A stretch of DNA of 64,000 bases, taken from assembly GCA_001708385.1 (NCBI GenBank), contig CP012388.1, positions 434,001-498,000 of the forward strand, given 5' to 3'. Position numbers and translations under genes: made by a program. Of this stretch, positions 19,654 through 28,027 are shown piece by piece (the first letter of the stretch is position 1; each line of letters begins with the position of its first letter). This DNA is from Flavobacterium psychrophilum (GTDB lineage: Bacteria; Bacteroidota; Bacteroidia; Flavobacteriales; Flavobacteriaceae). Below the pieces are notes generated by a model. It was not told the origin of the DNA. It ran no database searches and worked only from the letters and a program-made list of their open reading frames with translations.

Positions 19654-20670
19654 TTAATTAGGTATAATTAAAAAATAAACGTGTGTACTATAAGTGCCCG
19701 GAGGCGCGCTAAGACCTGGACTGTTGGCCGGAATGTAAAATTTCACATTGAACAATATTTCCTCTGCGGTACTACTGGTTCGGTAAGCGACTGGCTGTGC
19801 CGCCGTAGATAGCGTAACCGGAGTAACTATCTGTAATCCGGGATAACCCTGGTTCACTGACAACTGTAATTTTAAATTTGATAAAGGGAGTGTTTGTGAT
19901 GATGACGCAGAAATAAAATTGCCCGATGCCTGAACGGCCAACTGGTAATTATATGTTTTAAGTTTAAGTGCATTAGCTATAGTAACCGATTTTTCTACCG
20001 TATAATCTGCTGCTGTAGTGTACGACAAATTAAACTGTTGTGCCCCATTTTGCAGCATAACGCTTTGGTTACCATAATTTCCACCGTAATTAAGCTGAAA
20101 GCGTGCATCGCCGACACCTGATGTATAGATACCTATAAGCTGCTCTACTCCGCCAGAAATTTTATAAAGCTTAAATTCATACGCCGAATTATACATACCA
20201 TTTGGACTAACCAAAAGATGATTACCTCCTTTTATAAAAAGATTATATCTGAATAAACGGTTAACCTGAGGGTTTAGGCTTACAGTACTTTGTATAAGCG
20301 TTATTTCGTTGTATTTACTTAACTGAAATAACTGCGTAGGCACATTTATAGAAGTACCATTAGCCGAACCACTATTATCCTGGCTGTTAAACTGCAAATA
20401 TGCATATTGGGCTCCTACCGTATAAGAAGAGTTACTCTCATTAGCAAAATCCTGTGTTAGCCTTGCGGTAAGTTTCCATTCGCTCACATTAAGGTTATTA
20501 CCATAATATTGTATAGGAATAGCTATCTGGTTATTAGCCGTTTTACCCGAAGTCATCTCGGCGTAAGTGCTAAAAGAAGGCTGCCCACCATTATAGGCAC
20601 CAAGTGTATATTGTGCTTTTAGTGTATAAGAGCAAACTAAGAAAGCACATAAAGCTATAAGCTGTTTCAT
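19654..20670 (-). CDS. Two-domain secreted protein, candidate tip adhesin
   Basis: This 338-residue protein has a signal peptide (about 1-19, ending LKAQ). No enzyme motif is visible. The N-terminal part (about 20-210) is a beta-rich region with Tyr/Asn/Gln-rich strands. The C-terminal part (about 220-338) resembles the pilin-like proteins upstream: a VTIANALKLKTYNYQLAVQASG block like their central strand and the final pattern PPGTYSTHVYFLIIPN. A unique N-terminal domain joined to a pilin-type domain is how two-domain tip adhesins are built. It overlaps the chaperone by 4 bp (ATGA) and abuts the usher-like gene, so the three are translated together. The role is inferred from architecture and context. 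Confidence 0.55.
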   Translation of the reverse strand: MKQLIALCAFLVCSYTLKAQYTLGAYNGGQPSFSTYAEMTSGKTANNQIAIPIQYYGNNLNVSEWKLTARLTQDFANESNSSYTVGAQYAYLQFNSQDNSGSANGTSINVPTQLFQLSKYNEITLIQSTVSLNPQVNRLFRYNLFIKGGNHLLVSPNGMYNSAYEFKLYKISGGVEQLIGIYTSGVGDARFQLNYGGNYGNQSVMLQNGAQQFNLSYTTAADYTVEKSVTIANALKLKTYNYQLAVQASGNFISASSSQTLPLSNLKLQLSVNQGYPGLQIVTPVTLSTAAQPVAYRTSSTAEEILFNVKFYIPANSPGLSAPPGTYSTHVYFLIIPN

Positions 20671-21464
20671 AAGCTAAATTCCAGTTCGGCAATTTTAATT
20701 ACATCATTTTCACCATAAGTAACTATAGCCGAAAGCGTATAATTACCTTTCGACAAGTCATTTGGCAAAATTTGCTTTATAACCCTAATATCTTTGGGAA
20801 GCGTATAAAACTCAGTATCTCTTAAAGTCGTTTTTTTACCGTTACTGTTGTTAAACAGTTCCCATTTTACTTTTCCATCAGCCCAGGTAGTTCCCGGATT
20901 TTCTAATTTCAGTTCAACAATTTTATTATTTGCTTCATCAGCCGAATTTGTAAAATCGATAATTTCCAAAAGTGGGGTTGACTGTTGTACAAAACTATGG
21001 TACACTTTTACACCCATTCTGACAGTTACCTGGATTGCAGCACCGTTCTGGTCTTTTGCTTTACCCGGATTAAGCTGTGTGAAGAATATCATACCGGTAT
21101 GTACGGGTACTTTTGTGTCGGCATTCGCCGGAACATTAAAAACCACCTCTACCTGTTTCGTTTCTCCAGGCTGAACAACAAAGTAAGAAGATGGTAAAAT
21201 TTGAATCCAGTCAGTACAGGAAGTAGCAAGAGTTTTGGTCTCTGCGATTTTATTGCTTCCGGAAGGATCATATTCCCAATCACTAAATGACACACCTACC
21301 TCGAGTTCCTTTTCGGTAGGATTGGTAACATTCACTGTTTGTTTACCTGATGCTCCTGATGCAAGTTTATAATACAATCGTCCCGGCGAAACAGATATAC
21401 CTGCCTGAGCTTGCATACCTATTGTTGTTATAACCGTAAAAAACACCAATAAAAACTTTTTCAT
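20667..21464 (-). CDS. PapD-like periplasmic chaperone, second locus
   Basis: The 265 residues start with a signal peptide (about 1-20, ending MQAQA). Then SPGRLYYKLASGASGKQTVNVTN is typical of the first strands of PapD-like domains, and VVQPGETKQVEVVFNVPAN is the usual mid-domain block. A second Ig-like domain covers about 165-265. It would hold the secreted pilin-like subunits and the tip-like protein before assembly. It lies 30 bp after the third pilin and overlaps the next gene by 4 bp. It is only distantly similar to the chaperone at 7845-8705, suggesting each locus has its own. Confidence 0.7.
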   Translation of the reverse strand: MKKFLLVFFTVITTIGMQAQAGISVSPGRLYYKLASGASGKQTVNVTNPTEKELEVGVSFSDWEYDPSGSNKIAETKTLATSCTDWIQILPSSYFVVQPGETKQVEVVFNVPANADTKVPVHTGMIFFTQLNPGKAKDQNGAAIQVTVRMGVKVYHSFVQQSTPLLEIIDFTNSADEANNKIVELKLENPGTTWADGKVKWELFNNSNGKKTTLRDTEFYTLPKDIRVIKQILPNDLSKGNYTLSAIVTYGENDVIKIAELEFSL

Positions 21465-21494
21465 TTCCTAAATTTTAGCTTGGTAAAGATACAT

Positions 21495-22055
21495 TTATTG
21501 TGGAACCAAAGTATACATAACGGTTGTAGTATATGCACCCGGAGTTCTGTTGAGATAAGCAGGCGATTGTTGTGCCGATATACTATATTCAACATTGTAA
21601 CCACGTCCATACTCACCTGTAGGTGATGTAATTATAGTATTTGGCGATGTAGAAATAGAAGCCTGGGGCGCCACTTGTAATCCGCTGGGTGGAGCTGTAT
21701 TGGTATTGGAAAGGTCGTTACCCACTGTTGTTTTTATGGCAACAGTATTTACCGGAAGTGTAGTTACACTTCCATTAAGGGAAAAATACTGAGTACTCGC
21801 TTTTGCAGTTACCTGATAACCTGCACTGGATATTACCTTTACATGGTTAACTTGCTGCCCCGATGAGTTTCCATTTAAAAAATGAGAAACATTGTTCATA
21901 TTAATACTTACCGAGGGCTGCGAAACTTCTATACTTTGTACCTGATTAATTACTATGTTTACCTGGGTCTCTGCAGAACCTATCTGTGAAAAAACAATAA
22001 TAGGGAATAACAGTACTAGCAGGAATAAATTACGTAGGGGGGTGTGGGGATTCAA
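21495..22055 (-). CDS. Pilin-like secreted protein 3 (TTG start)
   Basis: This is one of three paralogues. Of 186 residues, the first 24 form a signal peptide ending VFSQ. Shared blocks are SVSINMNNVSHFLNGNSSG with the following NHVKVISSAGYQV strand, VNTVAIKTTVG, and the closing YGRGYNVEYSISAQQSPAYL, then GAYTTTVMYTLVPQ. The only start that keeps the whole signal peptide is a TTG at 22055: an in-frame stop lies just upstream and the first Met is about residue 50. Low translation or a minor subunit role is possible. It shares an operon with the chaperone 30 bp downstream. Confidence 0.65.
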   Translation of the reverse strand: MNPHTPLRNLFLLVLLFPIIVFSQIGSAETQVNIVINQVQSIEVSQPSVSINMNNVSHFLNGNSSGQQVNHVKVISSAGYQVTAKASTQYFSLNGSVTTLPVNTVAIKTTVGNDLSNTNTAPPSGLQVAPQASISTSPNTIITSPTGEYGRGYNVEYSISAQQSPAYLNRTPGAYTTTVMYTLVPQ

Positions 22056-22180
22056 ATGTAATTAATTTCCAAAAACTAAAACGCACCATTTGTAAGGCCA
22101 TAAAATTACAGCCTGATGTATAGCATAAAATAGCACTAACCTAAATGGCTAGCGCTACTTTAAGTAATATTTCTTTATTG

Positions 22181-22738
22181 TTAGTCTGCTGCTATAGTGT
22201 AAGTCAGCGTTGTAGTGTAAACACCTGTTGCTTTATCAAGGTAAGCAGGTGTTTCTTCAGCAGGAATAGTATATGTTACATTAAAACCGCGGAAATCTCC
22301 TGTAGAAGACTCGATGATTTGAACAGGAGCTGTTGCGCTTAACGCAGGCTCTGTAGTTGGGAAAGTTGGTGTTGTAGTAGGAGCTGTACTTCCTGACGCA
22401 CCAAGATAAGATCCTTTTTCTGTTTTGATTTTTACTGTAGATACAGGAATTTCAACACCTCCGTTAGTTAAATCTGTAGAAGCCTGAACAGTAACAGTAT
22501 AACCTTCTGTAGCAGTAACCTTTACGTGATCTGACAATTCACTTGAAGAATTACCGTCTCTAAGGTGAGCAGCGGTTGTCATTTGAATTGTTACGCTTGG
22601 GTTTGCAACCTCTATAGCAAGAACGCTTCCAAGGTTTACATTAAGAGTTGTTGTTCCGGTTTTTGAATCTTGAGCGATAATTGAATTAGCAGACAATAGA
22701 ATTGCAGCCAATGCAGCAGTTTTGAAAAACTTGTTCAT
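22181..22738 (-). CDS. Pilin-like secreted protein 2
   Basis: The 185-residue product has a signal peptide ending SIIAQ (about 1-22). It shares the paralogue blocks: SVTIQMTTAAHLRDGNSSS, DHVKVTATEGYTVTVQAS, VSTVKIKTEKG and the end ETPAYLDKATGVYTTTLTYT. The last alternating strand is where a donor or anchor strand lies in fimbrial subunits. It has its own -7 box upstream and a leader of about 70 nt, so it may be expressed above the rest of the operon, as a major subunit would be. No enzyme motif was seen. Confidence 0.65.
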   Translation of the reverse strand: MNKFFKTAALAAILLSANSIIAQDSKTGTTTLNVNLGSVLAIEVANPSVTIQMTTAAHLRDGNSSSELSDHVKVTATEGYTVTVQASTDLTNGGVEIPVSTVKIKTEKGSYLGASGSTAPTTTPTFPTTEPALSATAPVQIIESSTGDFRGFNVTYTIPAEETPAYLDKATGVYTTTLTYTIAAD

Positions 22739-22813
22739 TAGTAAGGGGGTTATGGGGATTAATTTTTAAAGTACTGATTTTTAGGGGGTCTAAATTTCTT
22801 AACTTTTATGGTG

Positions 22814-22821
22814 CAAAAGTA
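22814..22821 (-). promoter_or_regulatory. -7 box upstream of pilin-like gene 2
   Basis: CAAAAGTA on plus reads TACTTTTG on minus, matching TANNTTTG. It lies 75 bp before the start codon in a 192-bp intergenic gap. No well-spaced -33 TTTG is obvious. Confidence 0.45.
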
Positions 22822-22930
22822 TAACACAAGAATGCATAATGAATAGTCAAAATGAGAATTTTTAATATCATTTTGCGCTAACGGGTATTTTCTTATTAAG
22901 TTTAAGCTAATTAATCTCCTGATAAGCAGA

Positions 22931-23458
22931 TTAAGGCATTAGTATAGTATAGGTAACTAATGTAGAATAAGTCCCGACAGGCTTGTTAAGATACGCCTCA
23001 CCGCCTGAAACTTTGTAATTAACATTAAAAGAACGCTGTGCATCGCCATGAGATGATGACACAAGTGTAGTCTCGCCTAATGAAAGAGCAACTGCGTTAA
23101 GATTAAGGTTTCCAACCGGCGCAGCGCCTACGCTACCCAAACTTGGTGTTAGTGTTACAGTACCTATATCAATAGATGATGCTTCGTTTATAAGATTTGA
23201 AGCTGCAGAAACTTTAATTTCGTAATTAGAGCTGCTTGTTATATTAATATGATCTGCTTGTTGCGAAGTTTTTCCGTTACGGTATTCTGAAGCATTAGTT
23301 AATGAAATACCAACATTATTCTGGGCTTCATTAATTGTAATACTTTGAATGTTTTGTAACTCAACACTTAAATTAGTGCCTGCCGAACTTTGCGCATAGC
23401 CTCCCCAAGCTAAAGCACAAAAAATAGAAGTTAATATTTCGGCATACATCTTTTTCAT
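22931..23458 (-). CDS. Pilin-like secreted protein 1
   Basis: The 175-residue product has a signal peptide ending YAQS (about 1-23). It shares the paralogue blocks NVGISLTNASEYRNGKTSQ, DHINITSSSNYEIKVSAAS and the end AYLNKPVGTYSTLVTYTILMP-like strand. It is first of the pilin genes and follows the AraC-type regulator by 119 bp, with a -7 box between. The three paralogues differ enough that they are old duplicates, consistent with distinct positions in a fibre. Confidence 0.65.
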   Translation of the reverse strand: MKKMYAEILTSIFCALAWGGYAQSSAGTNLSVELQNIQSITINEAQNNVGISLTNASEYRNGKTSQQADHINITSSSNYEIKVSAASNLINEASSIDIGTVTLTPSLGSVGAAPVGNLNLNAVALSLGETTLVSSSHGDAQRSFNVNYKVSGGEAYLNKPVGTYSTLVTYTILMP

Positions 23459-23493
23459 AATATCGACTGTTTAATCCCCTTTTCAGTCATAAA

Positions 23494-23501
23494 CAAATAT
23501 A
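23494..23501 (-). promoter_or_regulatory. -7 box for the pilin-chaperone-usher-like operon
   Basis: CAAATATA on plus reads TATATTTG on minus, a perfect TANNTTTG match, 36 bp before pilin-like gene 1. It lies in the 119-bp gap after the AraC-type regulator, where that regulator could act. Confidence 0.5.
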
Positions 23502-23577
23502 ACCATCAGATGCAAACAGTGTGTTAAAACGGGGTAATAAAACGATTAACTAATGAAAAAAATCGATAAAAGACATA

Positions 23578-24456
23578 CTACATAGAAAACTCCTTTTTAC
23601 CCCTGAACATATCACGGTATTCTTTTGGTGACATATTAACAGATTTGATAAAAAAGCGAATAAAATTACTGGGTTCAAGAAACATCAAATCAAAAGCAAC
23701 TTCCTTCACACTCATACTGCTGTGCTGCAATAAACGCTTTGCTTCCAGAACAACCTGTTCTGTTATCATTTTTTTGGGATGCATACCATAGGTCGTGTGA
23801 CATACGTCATTAAGGCGTTTTATGGAAATGTTAAGCTTATCGGCATAAAATTTAACCTGTTTGATCTCCCTGCAATTTTCTTTAACAAGATGCCTGAAAT
23901 GATTTGCAATATCCTGATCTGTTTTCTTTATAATAGCAATAGGACTGTATTTACTTGCCATAAGTTCTTTTTGCGCAAACAAAAGCAATCGTTCTACAGT
24001 ATTATGTGAAAATTGATATAATAGTTCCTCAAATGGCTGACTACACATTTCCATTAAAGATTTATGGTAATGCTCTATTATCGGATTTAATGAAGAATGT
24101 ACTTTGTATTTCTGAATCAATTGTGCATCAAAAAAAGTACAGCTTTCTAAAAATCTTTCATCAAGGCCGTTTCTTATATAAAACGCCTCTGTAAAACAAA
24201 CAAGAAGTATCTCAAATCCAATGGTCGGTACAAAACTAAACACCTGGTTGGCTCCAATAAAAACGCATTCGTTTCTATTTACAGATAATGTTTGGTTATC
24301 TACATTAACCACAATAGAACCACTCTTAACCCAAAACATATGATAAAATCCACCCCTGTAGGGCTTGTCCGGCAATGAGTAATCGCCAGCCTTTATATGC
24401 TGGGCACTAAATCCGGACGGGAATTTAGTTTTATCAATATTTAGTATCTCGATCAT
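23578..24456 (-). CDS. AraC family transcriptional regulator
   Basis: The 292-residue protein has an N-terminal cupin-like sensing domain (about 15-120) and a C-terminal pair of helix-turn-helix motifs (about 185-285). In the second, SMSVKEVAFDLMFLEPSNFIRFF and SPKEYRDMF match the AraC signature. It is encoded directly upstream of, and on the same strand as, the pilin operon, so it is a likely regulator of it. The inducer is unknown. It could also be a general regulator that happens to be adjacent. Confidence 0.85.
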   Translation of the reverse strand: MIEILNIDKTKFPSGFSAQHIKAGDYSLPDKPYRGGFYHMFWVKSGSIVVNVDNQTLSVNRNECVFIGANQVFSFVPTIGFEILLVCFTEAFYIRNGLDERFLESCTFFDAQLIQKYKVHSSLNPIIEHYHKSLMEMCSQPFEELLYQFSHNTVERLLLFAQKELMASKYSPIAIIKKTDQDIANHFRHLVKENCREIKQVKFYADKLNISIKRLNDVCHTTYGMHPKKMITEQVVLEAKRLLQHSSMSVKEVAFDLMFLEPSNFIRFFIKSVNMSPKEYRDMFRGKKEFSM

Positions 24457-24511
24457 TTATGTAGTAAGTAATGCTAAAATTACGCAAAATAATCTGTACT
24501 TGGAGAAATGT

Positions 24512-24540
24512 TAAAAAAAAATCCCGGGCTAGCCGGGATT
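24512..24540 (-). terminator. Terminator of the DUF5362 gene
   Basis: An 8-bp stem, AATCCCGG (24520-24527) with CCGGGATT (24533-24540), is followed on the minus strand by a run of eight T. It separates the DUF5362 gene from the AraC-type gene. Confidence 0.75.
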
Positions 24541-24561
24541 CTATATGAAATCATGTAAATA

Positions 24562-25026
24562 TTACATTCCTGCCGCTGCAGATGCGCCTATAGCCACTGC
24601 TGCAATTGCTGCAATGATATAAAACACTATTATGATAATAGTGAATATACCTAAAAATTTGAAGTACGATTTCAGGTTACCTAAGCTTTCAGTTAGCTCA
24701 GCAGTCGTACTGTTGTTAACAGCTTGCTTTGCTTTCGAACCGAATTTGAAAAGATAAAGTGTTGGAAAAAAACCCAAAACAGCAAATACCAGGTATATAC
24801 CACCCAGCACTCCACCAGACATCATACCCATTGCACCACCTCCGGCCATACTTCCTAAAGCACTACCTAACGAGAACATTGCCAAAGCACCAATAACCAT
24901 AAAGCCTAACCCGATAAAACCAATGATAGAAAGGAAAGTAGCCCATTTTCCTGCTATTGCTAAATAATCTTTAGCTTCATTTGTAAATTGTAATTCAAAA
25001 GAATCGAAATGTGATTTTTCTTCCAT
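24562..25026 (-). CDS. DUF5362-like small membrane protein
   Basis: The 154-residue protein has a short hydrophilic N-terminus, then about four hydrophobic segments: about 28-50, 66-88 (very Gly/Met/Ala-rich, GSMAGGGAMGMMSGG between), 80-95 and a long Ile-rich one at about 125-150. A charged stretch (about 98-122) lies before the last helix. This matches the layout of DUF5362 proteins common in Bacteroidetes. Function is unknown. Its start lies 36 bp below the end of rocD, so it may be read from the rocD transcript. Confidence 0.6.
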   Translation of the reverse strand: MEEKSHFDSFELQFTNEAKDYLAIAGKWATFLSIIGFIGLGFMVIGALAMFSLGSALGSMAGGGAMGMMSGGVLGGIYLVFAVLGFFPTLYLFKFGSKAKQAVNNSTTAELTESLGNLKSYFKFLGIFTIIIIVFYIIAAIAAVAIGASAAAGM

Positions 25027-25062
25027 AATAGATAATTGATTGGTTATAAAATATTTAATTGA

Positions 25063-26307
25063 TTATTTTTCAAATGAGGTTAGTGTTTTGGTAATAATGC
25101 TAACACAATCTAAAAGCTGCTCTTCATTTATTACCAACGGCGGCGCAAAACGTATAATATTACCATGTGTTGGCTTTGCAAGCAAACCATTGTCTTTTAG
25201 TGCAACACATATATCCCACGCAGTGGAACTTTCTTCGTCGTCGTTAATAACGATAGCATTTAAAAGCCCTTTACCCCTTACTAACGATACTATGTTGCTC
25301 TTTGCAATATAGTCATTTAGTTTTTCACGGAAAAGTATGCCCATTGCTTCTGCATTTTCTGCCAGCTTTTCGTCATTAACAACCTGAAGTGCCGCAATAG
25401 CAACAGCCGCAGCCACCGGATTACCACCAAAGGTAGAACCGTGCTGACCCGGTTTAATAACATTCATAATATCATCGTTAGCCAATACGGCAGAAACAGG
25501 ATATGCTCCGCCTGAAAGTGCTTTACCTAATATTAAAATATCCGGTTGTATACTCTCATGATGTACAGCTAACAATTTACCTGTACGGGCAATACCTGTT
25601 TGCACTTCATCAGCAATAAAAAGTACGTTATGATCTGCACAAAGTTGTTTTGTTTTTGCAAGATAACCTTCGGCAGGAACATAAACACCTGCTTCACCCT
25701 GAATAGGCTCGACAAGGAAACCTGCAATATTTTTTTCAGATTTTAGAACATTTTCCAGTGCCTCTACATCATCATAAGGTATCTTTATAAATCCTGCCGT
25801 GTATGGACCAAAGTTCTTTCTGGCGTTTTCATCGTTAGAAAACGATATTATAGTAGTGGTCCTACCGTGGAAGTTGTTTTCGCAAACTACAATTACAGCT
25901 TCCTGCTCTGCAATTCCTTTTTTCTCGTATGCCCATTTACGGCATAGCTTAATTGCAGTTTCTACAGCTTCGGCACCGGTATTCATTGGCAGTACTTTAT
26001 CGAAACCAAAATATTTGGTTACGAATTCTTCATACCTGCCTAACTGATCGTTGTAAAAAGCCCTTGAAGTAAGTGTAAGAGTTTGTGCCTGAGCCACCAT
26101 GGCATCGACAATTTTTGGATGGCAATGGCCTTGATTTACCGCTGAGTAAGCCGATAAAAAGTCGTAGTATTTTTTTCCTTCCGCATCCCACACATTAACA
26201 CCTTCTCCCCTGCTTAATACAACAGGTAACGGGTGATAGTTATGTGCTCCGTATTTGTCCTCTAAAGCTATGGCATCTGCCGAGCTCAATTTTTCTAAAA
26301 CTGACAT
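25063..26307 (-). CDS. rocD: Ornithine--oxo-acid transaminase
   Basis: This PLP enzyme transfers the delta-amino group of ornithine to 2-oxoglutarate, giving glutamate semialdehyde in arginine/ornithine breakdown. The 414-residue length is normal. The start [22 protein letters not shown] is characteristic of the family, ENNFHGRT and [14 protein letters not shown] are class III aminotransferase motifs, and the PLP lysine lies in [13 protein letters not shown]. No other arginine pathway genes are adjacent. Confidence 0.95.
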   Translation of the reverse strand: MSVLEKLSSADAIALEDKYGAHNYHPLPVVLSRGEGVNVWDAEGKKYYDFLSAYSAVNQGHCHPKIVDAMVAQAQTLTLTSRAFYNDQLGRYEEFVTKYFGFDKVLPMNTGAEAVETAIKLCRKWAYEKKGIAEQEAVIVVCENNFHGRTTTIISFSNDENARKNFGPYTAGFIKIPYDDVEALENVLKSEKNIAGFLVEPIQGEAGVYVPAEGYLAKTKQLCADHNVLFIADEVQTGIARTGKLLAVHHESIQPDILILGKALSGGAYPVSAVLANDDIMNVIKPGQHGSTFGGNPVAAAVAIAALQVVNDEKLAENAEAMGILFREKLNDYIAKSNIVSLVRGKGLLNAIVINDDEESSTAWDICVALKDNGLLAKPTHGNIIRFAPPLVINEEQLLDCVSIITKTLTSFEK

Positions 26308-26472
26308 TAGTTTTGTAGTTTTTATTTTTCAAACAGCAATTCCTTCTTAGTGGAGAGAAATCATCCTTATTGAGCACGCAAAATAATAAAAATAAAATTA
26401 TTTTACGTTTAATTTAAATTAAATGCATCGAAAATAGACATCTCCCTAAATGTGAGCATTTTTGCCGTTTTA

Positions 26473-27450
26473 TTACCTGACACTGATTTCTTCGATTTTA
26501 AACAATGGGTGTTTTTGAAGTATATTATTTAAATGTTTTGCAATACTGTCTTTAAGAAGCTGCGGTTCTACTATATCCACATGATCTGCAAACATAATTA
26601 ACCATCTTGCCAGCCCCTCTTCAATTGACATAGAAAGAAAAGTCATTTCAATGTAATCATCTCTTTCGATTTCAGATACAAACCCAAAAAAATATTTACG
26701 GTCCTGCATAAAAACGGCCACGCTTTTACTAACACGGATAACTGCTTTTTGTGTTACAAAATCAGATTTCATGGTTTTTCTTAATTCCTGAAAATCTTTA
26801 AGTGACGTTCTTTCTTCCTGGTCCTGACTGGTAAGTTCTATGGTAAGAACTCTGTCAATCCTAAACTGCCTGTATTCCTGGCGTAAATGACAAAAACCTA
26901 TTGTATACCAATAGTCATTTTCGTGAAAGATACCTATAGGCTCTATAAGCCTCTCATTACTGTCTTTATCAAAAGCCTTATACAATATCTTAACCGCTTT
27001 TTTATCGGCTATTGCTTTCAGCAAAAGATCAAGAATATTACCGGGAAGCGAAACAACATTTGTTTTCTGAACAACCATGATTTGTTCTTCGAGATTTTCA
27101 ACCAGATCTTTTTCTGCACCGCGAAGTACTGCTTTAACCTTAAACATCGCCGAACTGAAGTTCTTCTTTAGTTCGTTATCGGTAAATTTCGACATTAGCT
27201 TTTCGGCAGTAATAAAAGCTACTGCTTCTTCCTTTGTAAACATAACGGGCGGCAGTTTGTATCCATCTACAATAGAATAGCCTATACCCGCTTCACCATA
27301 CAAAGGCACACCTGCTTCTTCCAGCGTACGAATATCGCGGTAAATAGTACGAAGACTTGTACCAAACCTATCGGCAAGATCCTGGGCTTTAACTATTTTC
27401 TTAGATTGAAGCTGTATTAATATGGCAGTTATCCTGTCAAAACGATTCAT
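26473..27450 (-). CDS. YafY-type HTH/WYL-domain transcriptional regulator
   Basis: The 325 residues begin with a helix-turn-helix of the HTH_11/DeoR type (about 1-60; QDLADRFGTSLRTIYRDIRTLEEAGVP is the recognition region). They continue with a WYL domain (about 140-220; the family triad appears as WYTIGFCHLRQEYRQFRIDRV) and a WYL C-terminal extension. WYL domains bind ligands, often nucleic acids, and these regulators occur both in metabolism and in defence. No target is evident from the neighbours. Confidence 0.85.
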   Translation of the reverse strand: MNRFDRITAILIQLQSKKIVKAQDLADRFGTSLRTIYRDIRTLEEAGVPLYGEAGIGYSIVDGYKLPPVMFTKEEAVAFITAEKLMSKFTDNELKKNFSSAMFKVKAVLRGAEKDLVENLEEQIMVVQKTNVVSLPGNILDLLLKAIADKKAVKILYKAFDKDSNERLIEPIGIFHENDYWYTIGFCHLRQEYRQFRIDRVLTIELTSQDQEERTSLKDFQELRKTMKSDFVTQKAVIRVSKSVAVFMQDRKYFFGFVSEIERDDYIEMTFLSMSIEEGLARWLIMFADHVDIVEPQLLKDSIAKHLNNILQKHPLFKIEEISVR

Positions 27451-27470
27451 AACTATTGGTTTGGTGTATC

Positions 27471-27478
27471 CAAAGATA
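27471..27478 (-). promoter_or_regulatory. -7 box of the WYL regulator gene
   Basis: CAAAGATA on plus reads TATCTTTG on minus, a TANNTTTG match 20 bp before the start codon. The predicted leader is only about 15 nt. Confidence 0.5.
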
Positions 27479-27493
27479 TGAATTCCTTAAAAG

Positions 27494-27521
27494 AAAATGC
27501 CCCGCAGTGGCAGGGCATTTT
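27494..27521 (-). terminator. Terminator of the OsmC-family gene
   Basis: AAAATGCCC (27494-27502) pairs with GGGCATTTT (27513-27521). On the minus strand the stem is followed by TCTTTTAA. It lies between the osmC-like gene and the WYL promoter. Confidence 0.65.
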
Positions 27522-27539
27522 ATGAAATCAAAAATCAAC

Positions 27540-27956
27540 TTAACTCCTTACTAAAGTTGCGCTGGATGTGATTGCTGTATTTAACAGCCTTGATATTGGG
27601 CAATTTGTTTCCGCTTTGGTGACCAGTTGCTGAAACTCGTCAGTTTCTATATCATCAATCCTTGCAAGTACCGAAAGATGCGAACCTACAACGCTTCCAT
27701 CCTGAAAATCGATGTCGCATTTCGTTTCAACCGAAGCAACATTATAGCCTGCTTCGTTGATGTATGCTGTAAGCTGCATAGTGAAACAGCCTGCGTGTGC
27801 TGCTGCTATAAGCTCTTCGGGGTTTGTACCGTTACCACTTTCAAAACGTGTTTTAAAAGAATATTGTGTATTACTTAATACGTTGCTCTGTGTAGTTATT
27901 TTACCTTCTCCTTCTTTTAGTGAGCCAGACCATACGGCTGTTGCATTTCTTTTCAT
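27540..27956 (-). CDS. OsmC/Ohr family peroxiredoxin
   Basis: The 138-residue protein is a thiol-dependent peroxidase acting on organic peroxides. The two redox cysteines are in place: Cys57 in AAHAGCFTM and Cys119 in ETNCPISRL, with the Glu of NPEELIAAAHA between. The start KRNATAVWSGSLKEGEG is typical of the OsmC branch rather than Ohr. It is a single-gene unit with its own terminator. Confidence 0.92.
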   Translation of the reverse strand: MKRNATAVWSGSLKEGEGKITTQSNVLSNTQYSFKTRFESGNGTNPEELIAAAHAGCFTMQLTAYINEAGYNVASVETKCDIDFQDGSVVGSHLSVLARIDDIETDEFQQLVTKAETNCPISRLLNTAITSSATLVRS

Positions 27957-28027
27957 GTAATTGTTTTTTTATTAGAGTTCCTAAATTACACAATCATGAA
28001 AACGATTGCACTGTTTTTAACAAAACA

